Below the pieces are notes generated by a model that saw only the letters and a program-made list of their open reading frames with translations, searched no databases and was not told where the DNA came from. Shown here one piece after another: positions 1 to 7,108 of a stretch of 64,000 bases of DNA (the first letter of the stretch is position 1; each line of letters begins with the position of its first letter). Where the stretch lies: contig CAZXCU010000004.1 in assembly GCA_964639245.1 (NCBI GenBank), forward strand, positions 248,001 through 312,000, read 5' to 3'. Source of the stretch: SB15 sp964639245. GTDB taxonomy: Bacteria; Chloroflexota; Anaerolineae; Aggregatilineales; J027. A program made the translations under genes and the position numbers.

Positions 1-1
1 T

Positions 2-499
2 TGCATGGTGCCGGTGGAAGTGCTGGAGTCGGTCATTGATGAGCAGCGCCAAATTTTCATCGCCCCCCCACCGTTAGAACAGGACAGACGCGCCGCGTAT
101 AATTATGCAGCCAGCGCGGGCATCCCGATTTTGCCGCAGTCTCCCTGTACAGGCGATACCCTCACCGGATTCGCAGCCGTAACACCCGGAGCAACCGCGC
201 AAATTGTCTCGCCAACCCCGGGACAGACAGTGAGTGGCAATATCCCGATTTACGGGGTGGTTAATTACCCGGATGGCTATTTCTTCGACTACTACAAAAT
301 CGAGGTGCGCGGCGGGCAGTTCCCTGATTGGACAACGATTGAAAATGTCCATCATAACGAAGTGCTTGAACCCGGTTTGCTCGAAACCTTCTATGCAGAA
401 TCCCTGCCACCGGGCAATTATGAACTGCGCCTGTATTTGCAGGGGGATTTATTCGTGGAACCCTATGTTGTGCCAATTACACTGGTAGCGCCTCAATAG
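2..499 (+). CDS. C-terminal end of a probable penicillin-binding protein (partial)
   Basis: The reading frame is open through the left edge of the window, so only about the last 165 residues are visible and the start lies outside. The stretch ending ASAGIPILPQSPC resembles the region after the transpeptidase domain of PBP1A/1C-like proteins of Chloroflexota. It is followed by an Ig-like beta domain with the motifs SPTPGQTVSGNIPIYG and FFDYYKIEVRGG, a type often found at the end of such secreted cell-wall enzymes. No catalytic motif is in view, so the family is inferred from this tail alone; another secreted protein with the same Ig-like tail is possible. The stop codon abuts the next start, suggesting cotranscription with the MutS-like gene. 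Confidence 0.5.
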   Translation, partial: CMVPVEVLESVIDEQRQIFIAPPPLEQDRRAAYNYAASAGIPILPQSPCTGDTLTGFAAVTPGATAQIVSPTPGQTVSGNIPIYGVVNYPDGYFFDYYKIEVRGGQFPDWTTIENVHHNEVLEPGLLETFYAESLPPGNYELRLYLQGDLFVEPYVVPITLVAPQ

Positions 500-2344
500 A
501 TGACTCAAGACACACGCCAAACCGCCCTGAACCGCCAGATTCTACGTTTAGGGCGGCAGATAGACCGATTACAGCAACAGAGCAACCGTTTTTCCACCCT
601 ACGTCTGCTGGCTTTTCTGTTAGGGATTGCCTTGAGTATCGGGGTGGGTTTCGTCAACATCCTGCTTGGTTGGATGGTATTTTTTGTGTGGGCGGGGGGG
701 TTCGCCTTCCTTGTGCGGATTCATAACCGTGTGGCAAACACCTTGCTACAACACCAACACCTCCAGCAACTGAAACACATGCAGTTGGCGCGACTCCGCC
801 TCGATTGGGACAAAATTCCCCTATCTCCTGTGCCAACTACCGGAAGTGACCACCCCTTCGCGCTCGATTTGGATATGGTCGGGCAGCATTCCCTACATCA
901 ACTGGTCGATACCTCCGTTTCGTATGAAGGGAGTGTACGGCTCAAAAATTGGCTGCTGGCAACCCAACCCGATTTTGAGCAGATTCTACACCGTCAGGAT
1001 TTGGTCAAAGAACTCATTCCACTAAATTTGTTCCGCGAAAAATTGATTCTAGCCGCATGGATGGTTAGCCAAAAACGCTGGCGGGGTCAATCGCTGCTTG
1101 ACTGGCAAAACCATGATGAATCGACACATTTTACGCCCTCCAATTTGTGGGTAGTTTCTGGGCTAGCACTTCTCACAGCCATTTTATTCATCCTCAATAG
1201 CCTCGGCGTTTTGCCGCAGTGGTGGATAATTTCATGGGTAGCCTATTTAGGGGTGTATGCGTTTTTCTGGCGGAACATCGGCGATATGTTTGGCGGGGCA
1301 AAAGCCTTGCAGGACGTGGTTCAGCAGCTAGACGCGGTTTTCGGGCATTTAGAAAAATTCCCCTATCACAACAGCCCACAAGTGAAAAACCTGTGCCAGC
1401 CGTTTTTATTACCTGAAACCCGTCCGTCTCGCCTATTACGGCGTTTATCCCAAGTCATTGCAGCTTCCAGCATCCAGCGCAACCCGATTTTCTGGATGGC
1501 GCTGAATGTGGTTCTGCCGTTTGATTTATATGTGGCCTATGGATTACAGCAGGTGAAAGCGAGTCTTAAGCGCTATTCGGCTGGCTGGCTAGAAGCCTTT
1601 TTTGAACTGGAAGCCCTGTGTTCACTGGCAAATCTGGCCTATCTCAACCCCGATTACACCTTCCCAACTGTGAAAAATACATCTGAAGTTATTTTTCGTG
1701 GGCAGCAGTTAGGACATCCCCTTATTCTGCATACTGCCAGCATCAAAAATGATTTCGCATTCACAGGTGCAGGCGAAACGGTCATCATCACCGGATCAAA
1801 TATGGCGGGCAAAAGTTCGTTTTTACGCACACTTGGCTTGAATCTGTGTCTGGCTTATGCAGGCGGAGTCGTCAATGCGACTTCCCTAGAGGTGTCCTTA
1901 TTCCGTCTGTTTACCTGTATCCGCGTCAGTGATTCGGTCACAGATGGGATTTCCTATTTTTATGCCGAAGTCAAACGGTTGAAAGCTCTGCTGGACGCGC
2001 TGCGAACCGACCACCCTTACCCCCTGTTTTTTCTGATCGATGAAATTTTCAGGGGAACGAATAACCGCGAACGGTTGATTGGCAGCCGTGCCTATATTAA
2101 AGCACTCGCGGGGCATGAAGGCATCGGGGCAATTTCTACCCATGACCTTGAATTGGTCAAATTGGCAGAAGAAATTCCGCAAGTCGTCAATGTACATTTC
2201 CGCGAGCAGGTTGTGGATGGGCAAATGATTTTTGATTATCGGTTACGTTCCGGCCCATGCCCAACGACCAACGCACTCAAAATCATGGCATTGGAAGGGT
2301 TGCCTGTAGAGGAGGAAGCCCCGAAAACAGTATTGACACGATAA
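500..2344 (+). CDS. Membrane-anchored MutS-family ATPase
   Basis: The C-terminal third is a MutS domain V ATPase. The Walker A segment is ITGSNMAGKSSFLRT, Walker B is FFLIDEIFRGTNNRERL, and ISTHDLEL is the His-switch region. Two hydrophobic hairpins, near residues 35-75 and 215-260, look like paired membrane helices. The N-terminal mismatch-recognition domain of classical MutS, with its Phe-x-Glu motif, is absent, and at 614 residues the protein is shorter than MutS. It belongs to the poorly characterised MutS-related proteins with membrane segments, so a role in ordinary mismatch repair is unlikely and its substrate is unknown. The ATG follows the upstream TAG with no gap, which suggests translational coupling. 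Confidence 0.85.
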   Translation: MTQDTRQTALNRQILRLGRQIDRLQQQSNRFSTLRLLAFLLGIALSIGVGFVNILLGWMVFFVWAGGFAFLVRIHNRVANTLLQHQHLQQLKHMQLARLRLDWDKIPLSPVPTTGSDHPFALDLDMVGQHSLHQLVDTSVSYEGSVRLKNWLLATQPDFEQILHRQDLVKELIPLNLFREKLILAAWMVSQKRWRGQSLLDWQNHDESTHFTPSNLWVVSGLALLTAILFILNSLGVLPQWWIISWVAYLGVYAFFWRNIGDMFGGAKALQDVVQQLDAVFGHLEKFPYHNSPQVKNLCQPFLLPETRPSRLLRRLSQVIAASSIQRNPIFWMALNVVLPFDLYVAYGLQQVKASLKRYSAGWLEAFFELEALCSLANLAYLNPDYTFPTVKNTSEVIFRGQQLGHPLILHTASIKNDFAFTGAGETVIITGSNMAGKSSFLRTLGLNLCLAYAGGVVNATSLEVSLFRLFTCIRVSDSVTDGISYFYAEVKRLKALLDALRTDHPYPLFFLIDEIFRGTNNRERLIGSRAYIKALAGHEGIGAISTHDLELVKLAEEIPQVVNVHFREQVVDGQMIFDYRLRSGPCPTTNALKIMALEGLPVEEEAPKTVLTR

Positions 2345-2360
2345 CGGGGTCTGCTATCAT
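2333..2360 (+). promoter_or_regulatory. Promoter of the tRNA-Ser pair
   Basis: A perfect -35 TTGACA (2333-2338), a 16-base spacer and a -10 TATCAT (2355-2360) preceded by TGC. It lies over the last codons of the MutS-like gene. Predicted transcription starts about 9 bases before the first tRNA. Confidence 0.7.
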
Positions 2361-2375
2361 ACAAACAGGCTCGTT

Positions 2376-2462
2376 GGAGCGATGGCCGAGCGGTTTAAGG
2401 CGGCAGTCTTGAAAACTGTTGTGGGTGCAAACCCACCGGGGGTTCGAATCCCTCTCGCTCCG
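2376..2462 (+). tRNA. tRNA-Ser(UGA)
   Basis: An 87-base cloverleaf with acceptor stem GGAGCGA/TCGCTCC and G as discriminator. It has anticodon loop CTTGAAA (anticodon TGA), a long serine-type variable arm and T-loop GGTTCGAATCC. The CCA end is not encoded. It decodes UCA and related serine codons. Confidence 0.95.
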
Positions 2463-2485
2463 CTTGGTGTTTAACAACTTAATAT

Positions 2486-2575
2486 GGGGAGGTGCCAGAG
2501 TGGTCGATTGGGGCTGCCTGCTAAGCAGTTGCACCCGCAAGGGTGCCGCAGGTTCGAATCCTGTCCTTCCCGCCA
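2486..2575 (+). tRNA. tRNA-Ser(GCU)
   Basis: The acceptor stem GGGGAGG/CCTTCCC contains one G-U pair. Anticodon loop CTGCTAA gives anticodon GCT; the long variable arm is typical of serine tRNAs. Here the CCA is encoded (2573-2575), unlike in the neighbouring tRNA-Ser 23 bases upstream. It decodes AGU/AGC. The two tRNAs probably share one transcript. Confidence 0.95.
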
Positions 2576-2576
2576 C

Positions 2577-2612
2577 AAAAAAAGCCATGAATTTGTCTCA
2601 TGGCTTTTTTTA
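2577..2612. terminator. Bidirectional intrinsic terminator
   Basis: The stem is GCCATGA/TCATGGC, with an A-run on the left and a T-run on the right. It can end the tRNA transcript on the plus strand and the 78-residue gene on the minus strand. A second hairpin, CCGGAC-TTTT-GTCCGG, sits at about 2627-2642. Confidence 0.85.
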
Positions 2613-2653
2613 TTGAGTCAACTTAACCGGACTTTTGTCCGGTGGTAGGTATG

Positions 2654-2890
2654 CTAATTTTCGCCTGCTTCGATGGATTCATCCTGCGCGTGAGCAAGCA
2701 TTTGACCGTACAGGAACAGTTCGCGCCACACGAACTGGTTGTTGGTGCGGAGAACATAGTAACCCCCTTCACGGTTGGCTTCTACATCATCGGCTTCCGA
2801 TTTTTCAGCAGAAGCAACAAGGGCGTTAAACAGGCTAACATTGGTGAGCCGAATATAATACTTCAAAAACTGCGGTTGCTTGGCGTTCAT
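2654..2890 (-). CDS. Small protein of unknown function (78 aa)
   Basis: I do not recognise this protein. It is soluble, mixed charge, and has aromatic patches (FLKYYIRL near the start, FVWRELFLYGQ in the second half). A clear Shine-Dalgarno, GAGGAG, stands 9 bases before the ATG, and a terminator follows the stop, so the frame is credible. No signal peptide or membrane segment is present. It is followed on the same strand by no other gene; the tRNA-Ser genes lie beyond it. Confidence 0.6.
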   Translation of the reverse strand: MNAKQPQFLKYYIRLTNVSLFNALVASAEKSEADDVEANREGGYYVLRTNNQFVWRELFLYGQMLAHAQDESIEAGEN

Positions 2891-2967
2891 ATCTGAAATT
2901 CTCCTCTACAACGGCATTCTCATTGTAGGCCATGTTCGTTACTTTAATGCTAGGAAAATAGTCATGT

Positions 2968-3735
2968 CTAGTCTTTCATGGTTAGAGTTTGCCAACTTTG
3001 CGGCAAAGGTTGCGATTCAGGCCAGCGTTTGGGGTCAACGATGGCACTTCCCGCCAACACCCGTTTCAGCGATGGATCATTGGCATAAGGGTAGGTAATT
3101 TCATCCGAGGGGGTAAGATAGGGCAGTGCCAGCGCATTAAGCAAGCGCTCCATAATCGTTTCAGGACTGTAACCGGGAGTCAGCACCTCAGCGACATAGT
3201 GCAAATGGACTTCGGGTTTGAGCAGGGGTTTTAGGTGCTGAATATTGCCCTGATAAAATTTCATCACCTGCGGCGGGATTTCGGTTTGTAGGGACGGCTG
3301 TTCCCATGTATTCATGGATTGAAGTTGGCGGTAGCGGTACAACACCAGACTTTCGGCGGGTTCAGCCAAATCAAGTTCAAGAAGATTCTGGGTCGCCATC
3401 AGTCGCCGCAAACGTTCGGTAAGTTTCAATTGCAAGTGCGACTCAAACGCCGCATGGGGTTTGCCATTGGATGTATAGCGATAAGCAATTTGCATTCCGT
3501 TATGGCTCAACCCGAAGGTTTCTGTAGAAAGAGCTTTACTCAACCCGCGCAGCAGAAAAAAATCAACACTTTCATCATCCCATAACAACGCTGTCCATCC
3601 CCGGCGCGACGCAGTCAGAATCAAACGGCGGTAATGAAAAGGCGGGCGGCGCTGTCGGTTGATTTCTTTAATGGCATGGAGGATGGAGTCCTGAGTCTGG
3701 CCCTTAACAAAGGCAAAAACACGCCCTACCGTCAT
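2968..3735 (-). CDS. Conserved-looking protein of unknown function (255 aa)
   Basis: I do not recognise this protein. It has no signal peptide or membrane helix and is rich in Leu, Arg and Gln. The N-terminus MTVGRVFAFVKG, then a segment around residues 35-65 (RLILTASRRGWTALLWDDES), look like a folded alpha/beta domain. The ATG follows a weak ribosome site (TAGGA). The 78-residue unknown gene lies 77 bases downstream on the same strand and may be cotranscribed. Gene reality is supported by length and good codon use, not by homology. Confidence 0.6.
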   Translation of the reverse strand: MTVGRVFAFVKGQTQDSILHAIKEINRQRRPPFHYRRLILTASRRGWTALLWDDESVDFFLLRGLSKALSTETFGLSHNGMQIAYRYTSNGKPHAAFESHLQLKLTERLRRLMATQNLLELDLAEPAESLVLYRYRQLQSMNTWEQPSLQTEIPPQVMKFYQGNIQHLKPLLKPEVHLHYVAEVLTPGYSPETIMERLLNALALPYLTPSDEITYPYANDPSLKRVLAGSAIVDPKRWPESQPLPQSWQTLTMKD

Positions 3736-3892
3736 TTTTTTAAAATCCTACCTAGTGAATATTGGTTAAAAACTTACCCATAAATTATTTTTCGTTGGCC
3801 TAAAGCCCGATTTTAGCGCTTCAGCCCCGTGAATTTACGGATAGATACTAAGTATAGCGCCAAACCTCTGGGGTTTTGGGCGTGCGCTCGGT

Positions 3893-3898
3893 TATAAT
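3893..3898 (+). promoter_or_regulatory. -10 element before the ferredoxin gene
   Basis: A perfect TATAAT lies 26 bases before the start codon. No good -35 is visible. The 189-base gap between the divergent genes (3736-3924) otherwise shows no feature I can name. Confidence 0.45.
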
Positions 3899-3924
3899 TT
3901 TCAAAGGAAATACAGGAGCTTTTG

Positions 3925-4284
3925 ATGCCTCAAATAACAATGAATGGGCAAGCCTATGAGGTACCCTCTGGCAAACGGTTGGTACTGGCAATTGAGGACA
4001 GCGGTATCCCCATTTTGCATCGCTGTGGGGGATATGCCAAGTGTACGACCTGCCGGGTCAAATTTTTGGAAGGTGAACCCCACCAGATGACCGAAGCAGA
4101 AAATATGCGTTTGGCGATGGATCCCAATTTGAACGGAAAAGTACGGTTGTCCTGTCAGATTGTGTGTGAGCAGGATATGAGTGTGCAGCCCGTGTTGACC
4201 ATGCACAATGCCGATGTCAGCGACCCCGGCAAACGTCCTGAAGACCGTCTCACCCCCGACCCGATCTGGTTGGACAAACGCTAA
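3925..4284 (+). CDS. 2Fe-2S ferredoxin
   Basis: Plant/adrenodoxin-type [2Fe-2S] ferredoxin of about 119 residues, a soluble one-electron carrier. The cluster ligands are in HRCGGYAKCTTC near residues 30-40 and RLSCQIVC near residue 75, giving the Cys-x5-Cys-x2-Cys...Cys spacing. The start is set at the ATG with AGGAG six bases upstream; a TTG directly before it would lengthen the protein by one residue. The gene converges on moaA, and the two stop codons overlap within the sequence CTAA. Its redox partner is not evident from the neighbours. Confidence 0.9.
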   Translation: MPQITMNGQAYEVPSGKRLVLAIEDSGIPILHRCGGYAKCTTCRVKFLEGEPHQMTEAENMRLAMDPNLNGKVRLSCQIVCEQDMSVQPVLTMHNADVSDPGKRPEDRLTPDPIWLDKR

Positions 4285-5300
4285 CCTCCGATGTGAAACA
4301 TTTCGATTTTTTGGGGATGGGAGTCCTCCAAAAAGCGTTCTTCGGAATATTTATCGCGGCGGCGCTGCCATGTTCCTGTAATGATGTCTAACAGTGCATC
4401 GTCGCTTGCGCCATTTCGCATCGGTTCACGCAAGTCTTTGCCATGGGTAGCAAACAAACATGTGACCATTTTGCCATCGGCAGAAAGGCGCATCCGGGTA
4501 CAATCGCCACAGAAGGGCAGGGTCACAGCCGCAATGATGCCAATTTCTCCCTGCCCATCTTGATACCGATAGCGTTTGGCGACTTCGCCGCGATAGAGTT
4601 CCTCAACGGGTTCAAGCGGCAGTTCGGCATGAATGCGCTGGACAATTTCTTTGGCCGGCACAACATCATTCATGCGCCAGCCATTGATATTGCCCACATC
4701 CATATATTCGATAAAACGGGCAATGTACCCGCGTTCTTTGCAAAAGCGGGCAAGCTCCACCAGCGTATGTTCATTCACCCCGCGCTGCACCACCGCATTT
4801 ATTTTGATGGGAGTGAGTCCGGCGTTGTCCGCCGCTTCGATCCCTTCCAAAACACGCTGTACCCCCGATTTTTGCCCGTTCATCTGGCGAAAGAGGGTAT
4901 CATCCAGCGTATCGAGGCTGACGGTGACCCGCTGCAACCCGGCATCCTTGAGCATCTGCGCTTTTTCCGCCAGATAGAAACCGTTGGTCGTCAGTGCCAT
5001 ATCCTCAATACCTTCAATCGGCGCAAGCATTTTAACCAGATCTTCCAAGTGCGGGCGCAGCAGGGGTTCACCCCCCGTCAAACGCACTTTGACCACCCCC
5101 ACGCTTACAAAAAGCCGTGTGAGGCGGGTGATCTCCTCGAAAGACAGCAAGGCCGATTTGGGCAAAAAAGCATAAGATTCCCCGAAAATTTCGGCGGGCA
5201 TACAATAAGTGCAGCGAAAATTGCACTTATCAATCACCGAAATTCGCAGGTCACGCAAAGGACGTTTGAAGGTATCTGTTAGTTTCAAAGCGGCTTCCAT
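4281..5300 (-). CDS. moaA: GTP 3',8-cyclase MoaA (molybdenum cofactor synthesis)
   Basis: Radical-SAM enzyme that turns GTP into 3',8-cyclo-GTP, the first step of molybdopterin biosynthesis. The N-terminal cluster is CNFRCTYC near residues 27-34. RLTGGEPLLR follows, and the C-terminal second 4Fe-4S site contains CGDCTRMRLSADGKMVTC. The chain ends in Gly-Gly, as MoaA requires for activity. Length (339) is normal. No other moa gene is in the window, so the rest of the pathway must lie elsewhere. The 3' end overlaps the convergent ferredoxin gene by four bases. Confidence 0.95.
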   Translation of the reverse strand: MEAALKLTDTFKRPLRDLRISVIDKCNFRCTYCMPAEIFGESYAFLPKSALLSFEEITRLTRLFVSVGVVKVRLTGGEPLLRPHLEDLVKMLAPIEGIEDMALTTNGFYLAEKAQMLKDAGLQRVTVSLDTLDDTLFRQMNGQKSGVQRVLEGIEAADNAGLTPIKINAVVQRGVNEHTLVELARFCKERGYIARFIEYMDVGNINGWRMNDVVPAKEIVQRIHAELPLEPVEELYRGEVAKRYRYQDGQGEIGIIAAVTLPFCGDCTRMRLSADGKMVTCLFATHGKDLREPMRNGASDDALLDIITGTWQRRRDKYSEERFLEDSHPQKIEMFHIGG

Positions 5301-5345
5301 TGAAGTTGCAACTTAAAAATACGTTAAACAAGAATGGCTAATTTG

Positions 5346-5954
5346 TCAAATATCCATCTTTTTAATGAGTCCAATCAAAAGCGAATGGGCTTTTTCCAGC
5401 GCTTTGCCCCGATGACTCAAGCGATTTTTGTCTTGGGCGGGCAGTTCTGCGTAAGTGCGCCCATCCTCCATTAAAAAGATGGGGTCATACCCAAATCCAT
5501 TACTTCCCCGTGCAGCAAAGGCGATTTTCCCCTCCACAATGCCTTCCGTCGTCTGGATAGGCTGCTGGGGGGCAGCAATTGCCACCACACAGCGAAAACG
5601 GGCAGTGCGCTGGTTTAAGGGCAGGTCGCCCAATTCCGCCAGAATCCGCTCGTAACGGTCTTGGTCAGTTTTAAGTTCTGGTGCGCCATACCGTGCAGAG
5701 TATAACCCCGGCCTTCCATCAAGCGCATCCACTTCCAAACCTGAATCATCGGCAAGCGTCAACAACCCGGACGCGCTACCATAGGCTTCTGCCTTTAAAA
5801 TCGCGTTGCCTGCAAAGGTGTCGGCGGTTTCTTCGACATGCAGATGGTCTAACCCGATGTCCCGCAGTGTCACCCATTCGACATTTAAATCGGAGAGTAA
5901 ATCGCGGTATTCGTTCAATTTCCCTTGGTTGGTCGTGGCAACCAGCAGTTTCAT
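5346..5954 (-). CDS. rdgB: XTP/dITP diphosphatase (RdgB/HAM1)
   Basis: House-cleaning pyrophosphatase that hydrolyses non-canonical purine triphosphates (dITP, XTP) to monophosphates. The family signatures are visible: TTNQGKLNEY at the start, LADDSGLEVDALDGRPG near residue 65, SARYG, and GSNGFGYDPIF near residue 150. Length (202) is typical. It lies downstream of the response regulator on the same strand, separated by a terminator hairpin. moaA follows 45 bases downstream. Confidence 0.95.
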   Translation of the reverse strand: MKLLVATTNQGKLNEYRDLLSDLNVEWVTLRDIGLDHLHVEETADTFAGNAILKAEAYGSASGLLTLADDSGLEVDALDGRPGLYSARYGAPELKTDQDRYERILAELGDLPLNQRTARFRCVVAIAAPQQPIQTTEGIVEGKIAFAARGSNGFGYDPIFLMEDGRTYAELPAQDKNRLSHRGKALEKAHSLLIGLIKKMDI

Positions 5955-5974
5955 GATAGATTTCCTTTCACCCA

Positions 5975-6011
5975 GAAAAAAATAGCGATTAGCCCCCGCG
6001 AGCTAACCGCT
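5975..6011 (-). terminator. Intrinsic terminator between the response regulator and rdgB
   Basis: On the minus strand the arms AGCGGTTAGC and GCTAATCGCT (one mismatch) surround an 8-base G-rich loop and are followed by a run of seven T. It separates the upstream regulator gene from rdgB. Confidence 0.75.
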
Positions 6012-6037
6012 AGTCTTACCCAATTTAACCTTGAGCG

Positions 6038-6913
6038 TTAGCCAATCACTTCATCTTTAGCCCGTAGCAGGGCGGTTTTCAGGTCGTCAAGCGAATTAAA
6101 GTCGTTGTCGCGTCCTAACAATATCCCGATAACCAGTTGAAGGCGGCTGTCTTCGGTAGAATTTCGCACCCGGTCACGGTCTTTGAGAGGATAAAAATAT
6201 TCGAGAGAATTTTGCAGGCGCATTTCAATCCGTTCGCGGATACCATCAATTCTTTCAGCCGTGGAGATAATCACAAAACTGCTGTTGTCCAGATGTCCAA
6301 CAAAATCCGCATCGTTGCCCGCATCCCGCACTGCATTATTCAGCATCAAACTGACAGCTCGCAGCACATCATCCGCAGCCACAAAACCATACAGTTCGCG
6401 GAAATAATCTAAGCCTTGAATCCGCATGGTGAGCATCGCCCAACTGCTTGTTTGATTAAGGGTTGCCGTCAGGTGATCATCGGTGAGGGCAGTTTCTGCC
6501 AGATTGGTAATCGCATTGACCATGGTGGATTGTTGAGCGCGGCGCAGGGTGTTGCGTACCCGCAGACGCAATTCTTGAATATCAAACGGCTTGGTGATGT
6601 AATCCACCACGCCCAATTCCAATCCTGTCAGTTTATCCACGCGATCCCGTTTTTCGGTCAAAAAAATGATGGGCAGGTCAGCTGTTTGGCGGTTGGCGCG
6701 AATCTGCTTGCAGACTTCATATCCGGTAATATCCGGCAGACGAATATCCAACACCACTAAATCCGGCGCGTGTTCAAAAGCCATGCGTACCGCTTCTTCT
6801 CCCCATGTTGCGGTCAGAATTTCATACCCCTGCACACGAAAATACGCATTGAGCATTTCCGCAAGGTCAAGGTCATCTTCCACAATTAAAATCTGGGCTT
6901 TTTCTTCGGACAT
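6038..6913 (-). CDS. Response regulator with a degenerate GGDEF output domain
   Basis: The N-terminal receiver has acidic pair EDD, phospho-acceptor LVVLDIRLPD and KPFD Lys motif, about residues 5-125. The C-terminal domain, about 140-290, has the fold pattern of GGDEF proteins, but the GGDEF signature is replaced by GHLDNSSF, so diguanylate cyclase activity is not expected. The start is placed at the internal ATG giving MSEEKAQ, which has AAGGGGG upstream; a longer form starting 13 codons earlier is less likely. It is divergent from murJ and has a terminator after its stop. The output may be protein binding rather than c-di-GMP synthesis. Confidence 0.85.
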   Translation of the reverse strand: MSEEKAQILIVEDDLDLAEMLNAYFRVQGYEILTATWGEEAVRMAFEHAPDLVVLDIRLPDITGYEVCKQIRANRQTADLPIIFLTEKRDRVDKLTGLELGVVDYITKPFDIQELRLRVRNTLRRAQQSTMVNAITNLAETALTDDHLTATLNQTSSWAMLTMRIQGLDYFRELYGFVAADDVLRAVSLMLNNAVRDAGNDADFVGHLDNSSFVIISTAERIDGIRERIEMRLQNSLEYFYPLKDRDRVRNSTEDSRLQLVIGILLGRDNDFNSLDDLKTALLRAKDEVIG

Positions 6914-6958
6914 CGCTGCCCCCTTGATCATCATAAAATCCGATAACACCAATGCGCT

Positions 6959-6967
6959 ATTGTATCA
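6959..6967 (-). promoter_or_regulatory. Extended -10 element for the response regulator gene
   Basis: On the minus strand the sequence reads TGATACAAT, a TGn-extended -10. No good -35 is present. It lies about 46 bases before the chosen start. Confidence 0.45.
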
Positions 6968-7029
6968 TGCAACAAGCAAAATCGCTTGAAATTCATTTTC
7001 AACGTCTCTAGGGCGCTTGGCTTACAATA

Positions 7030-7059
7030 TTGTCACGGCTTGCTTGCATCCATTACAAT
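7030..7059 (+). promoter_or_regulatory. Promoter of murJ
   Basis: -35 TTGTCA (7030-7035), an 18-base spacer and -10 TACAAT (7054-7059). The transcript would begin near 7066. It carries a small hairpin, GACTC/GAGTC (7069-7084), followed by six T just before the coding region. Confidence 0.6.
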
Positions 7060-7108
7060 GCGTGTTCGGACTCCTCAAAGAGTCTTTTTTATGGGTGAGG
7101 AGCGCACA

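Noticed and set aside
4443..5282. 279-codon plus-strand frame opposite moaA
   Set aside because: Shadow of moaA, whose cluster motifs are all intact on the minus strand.
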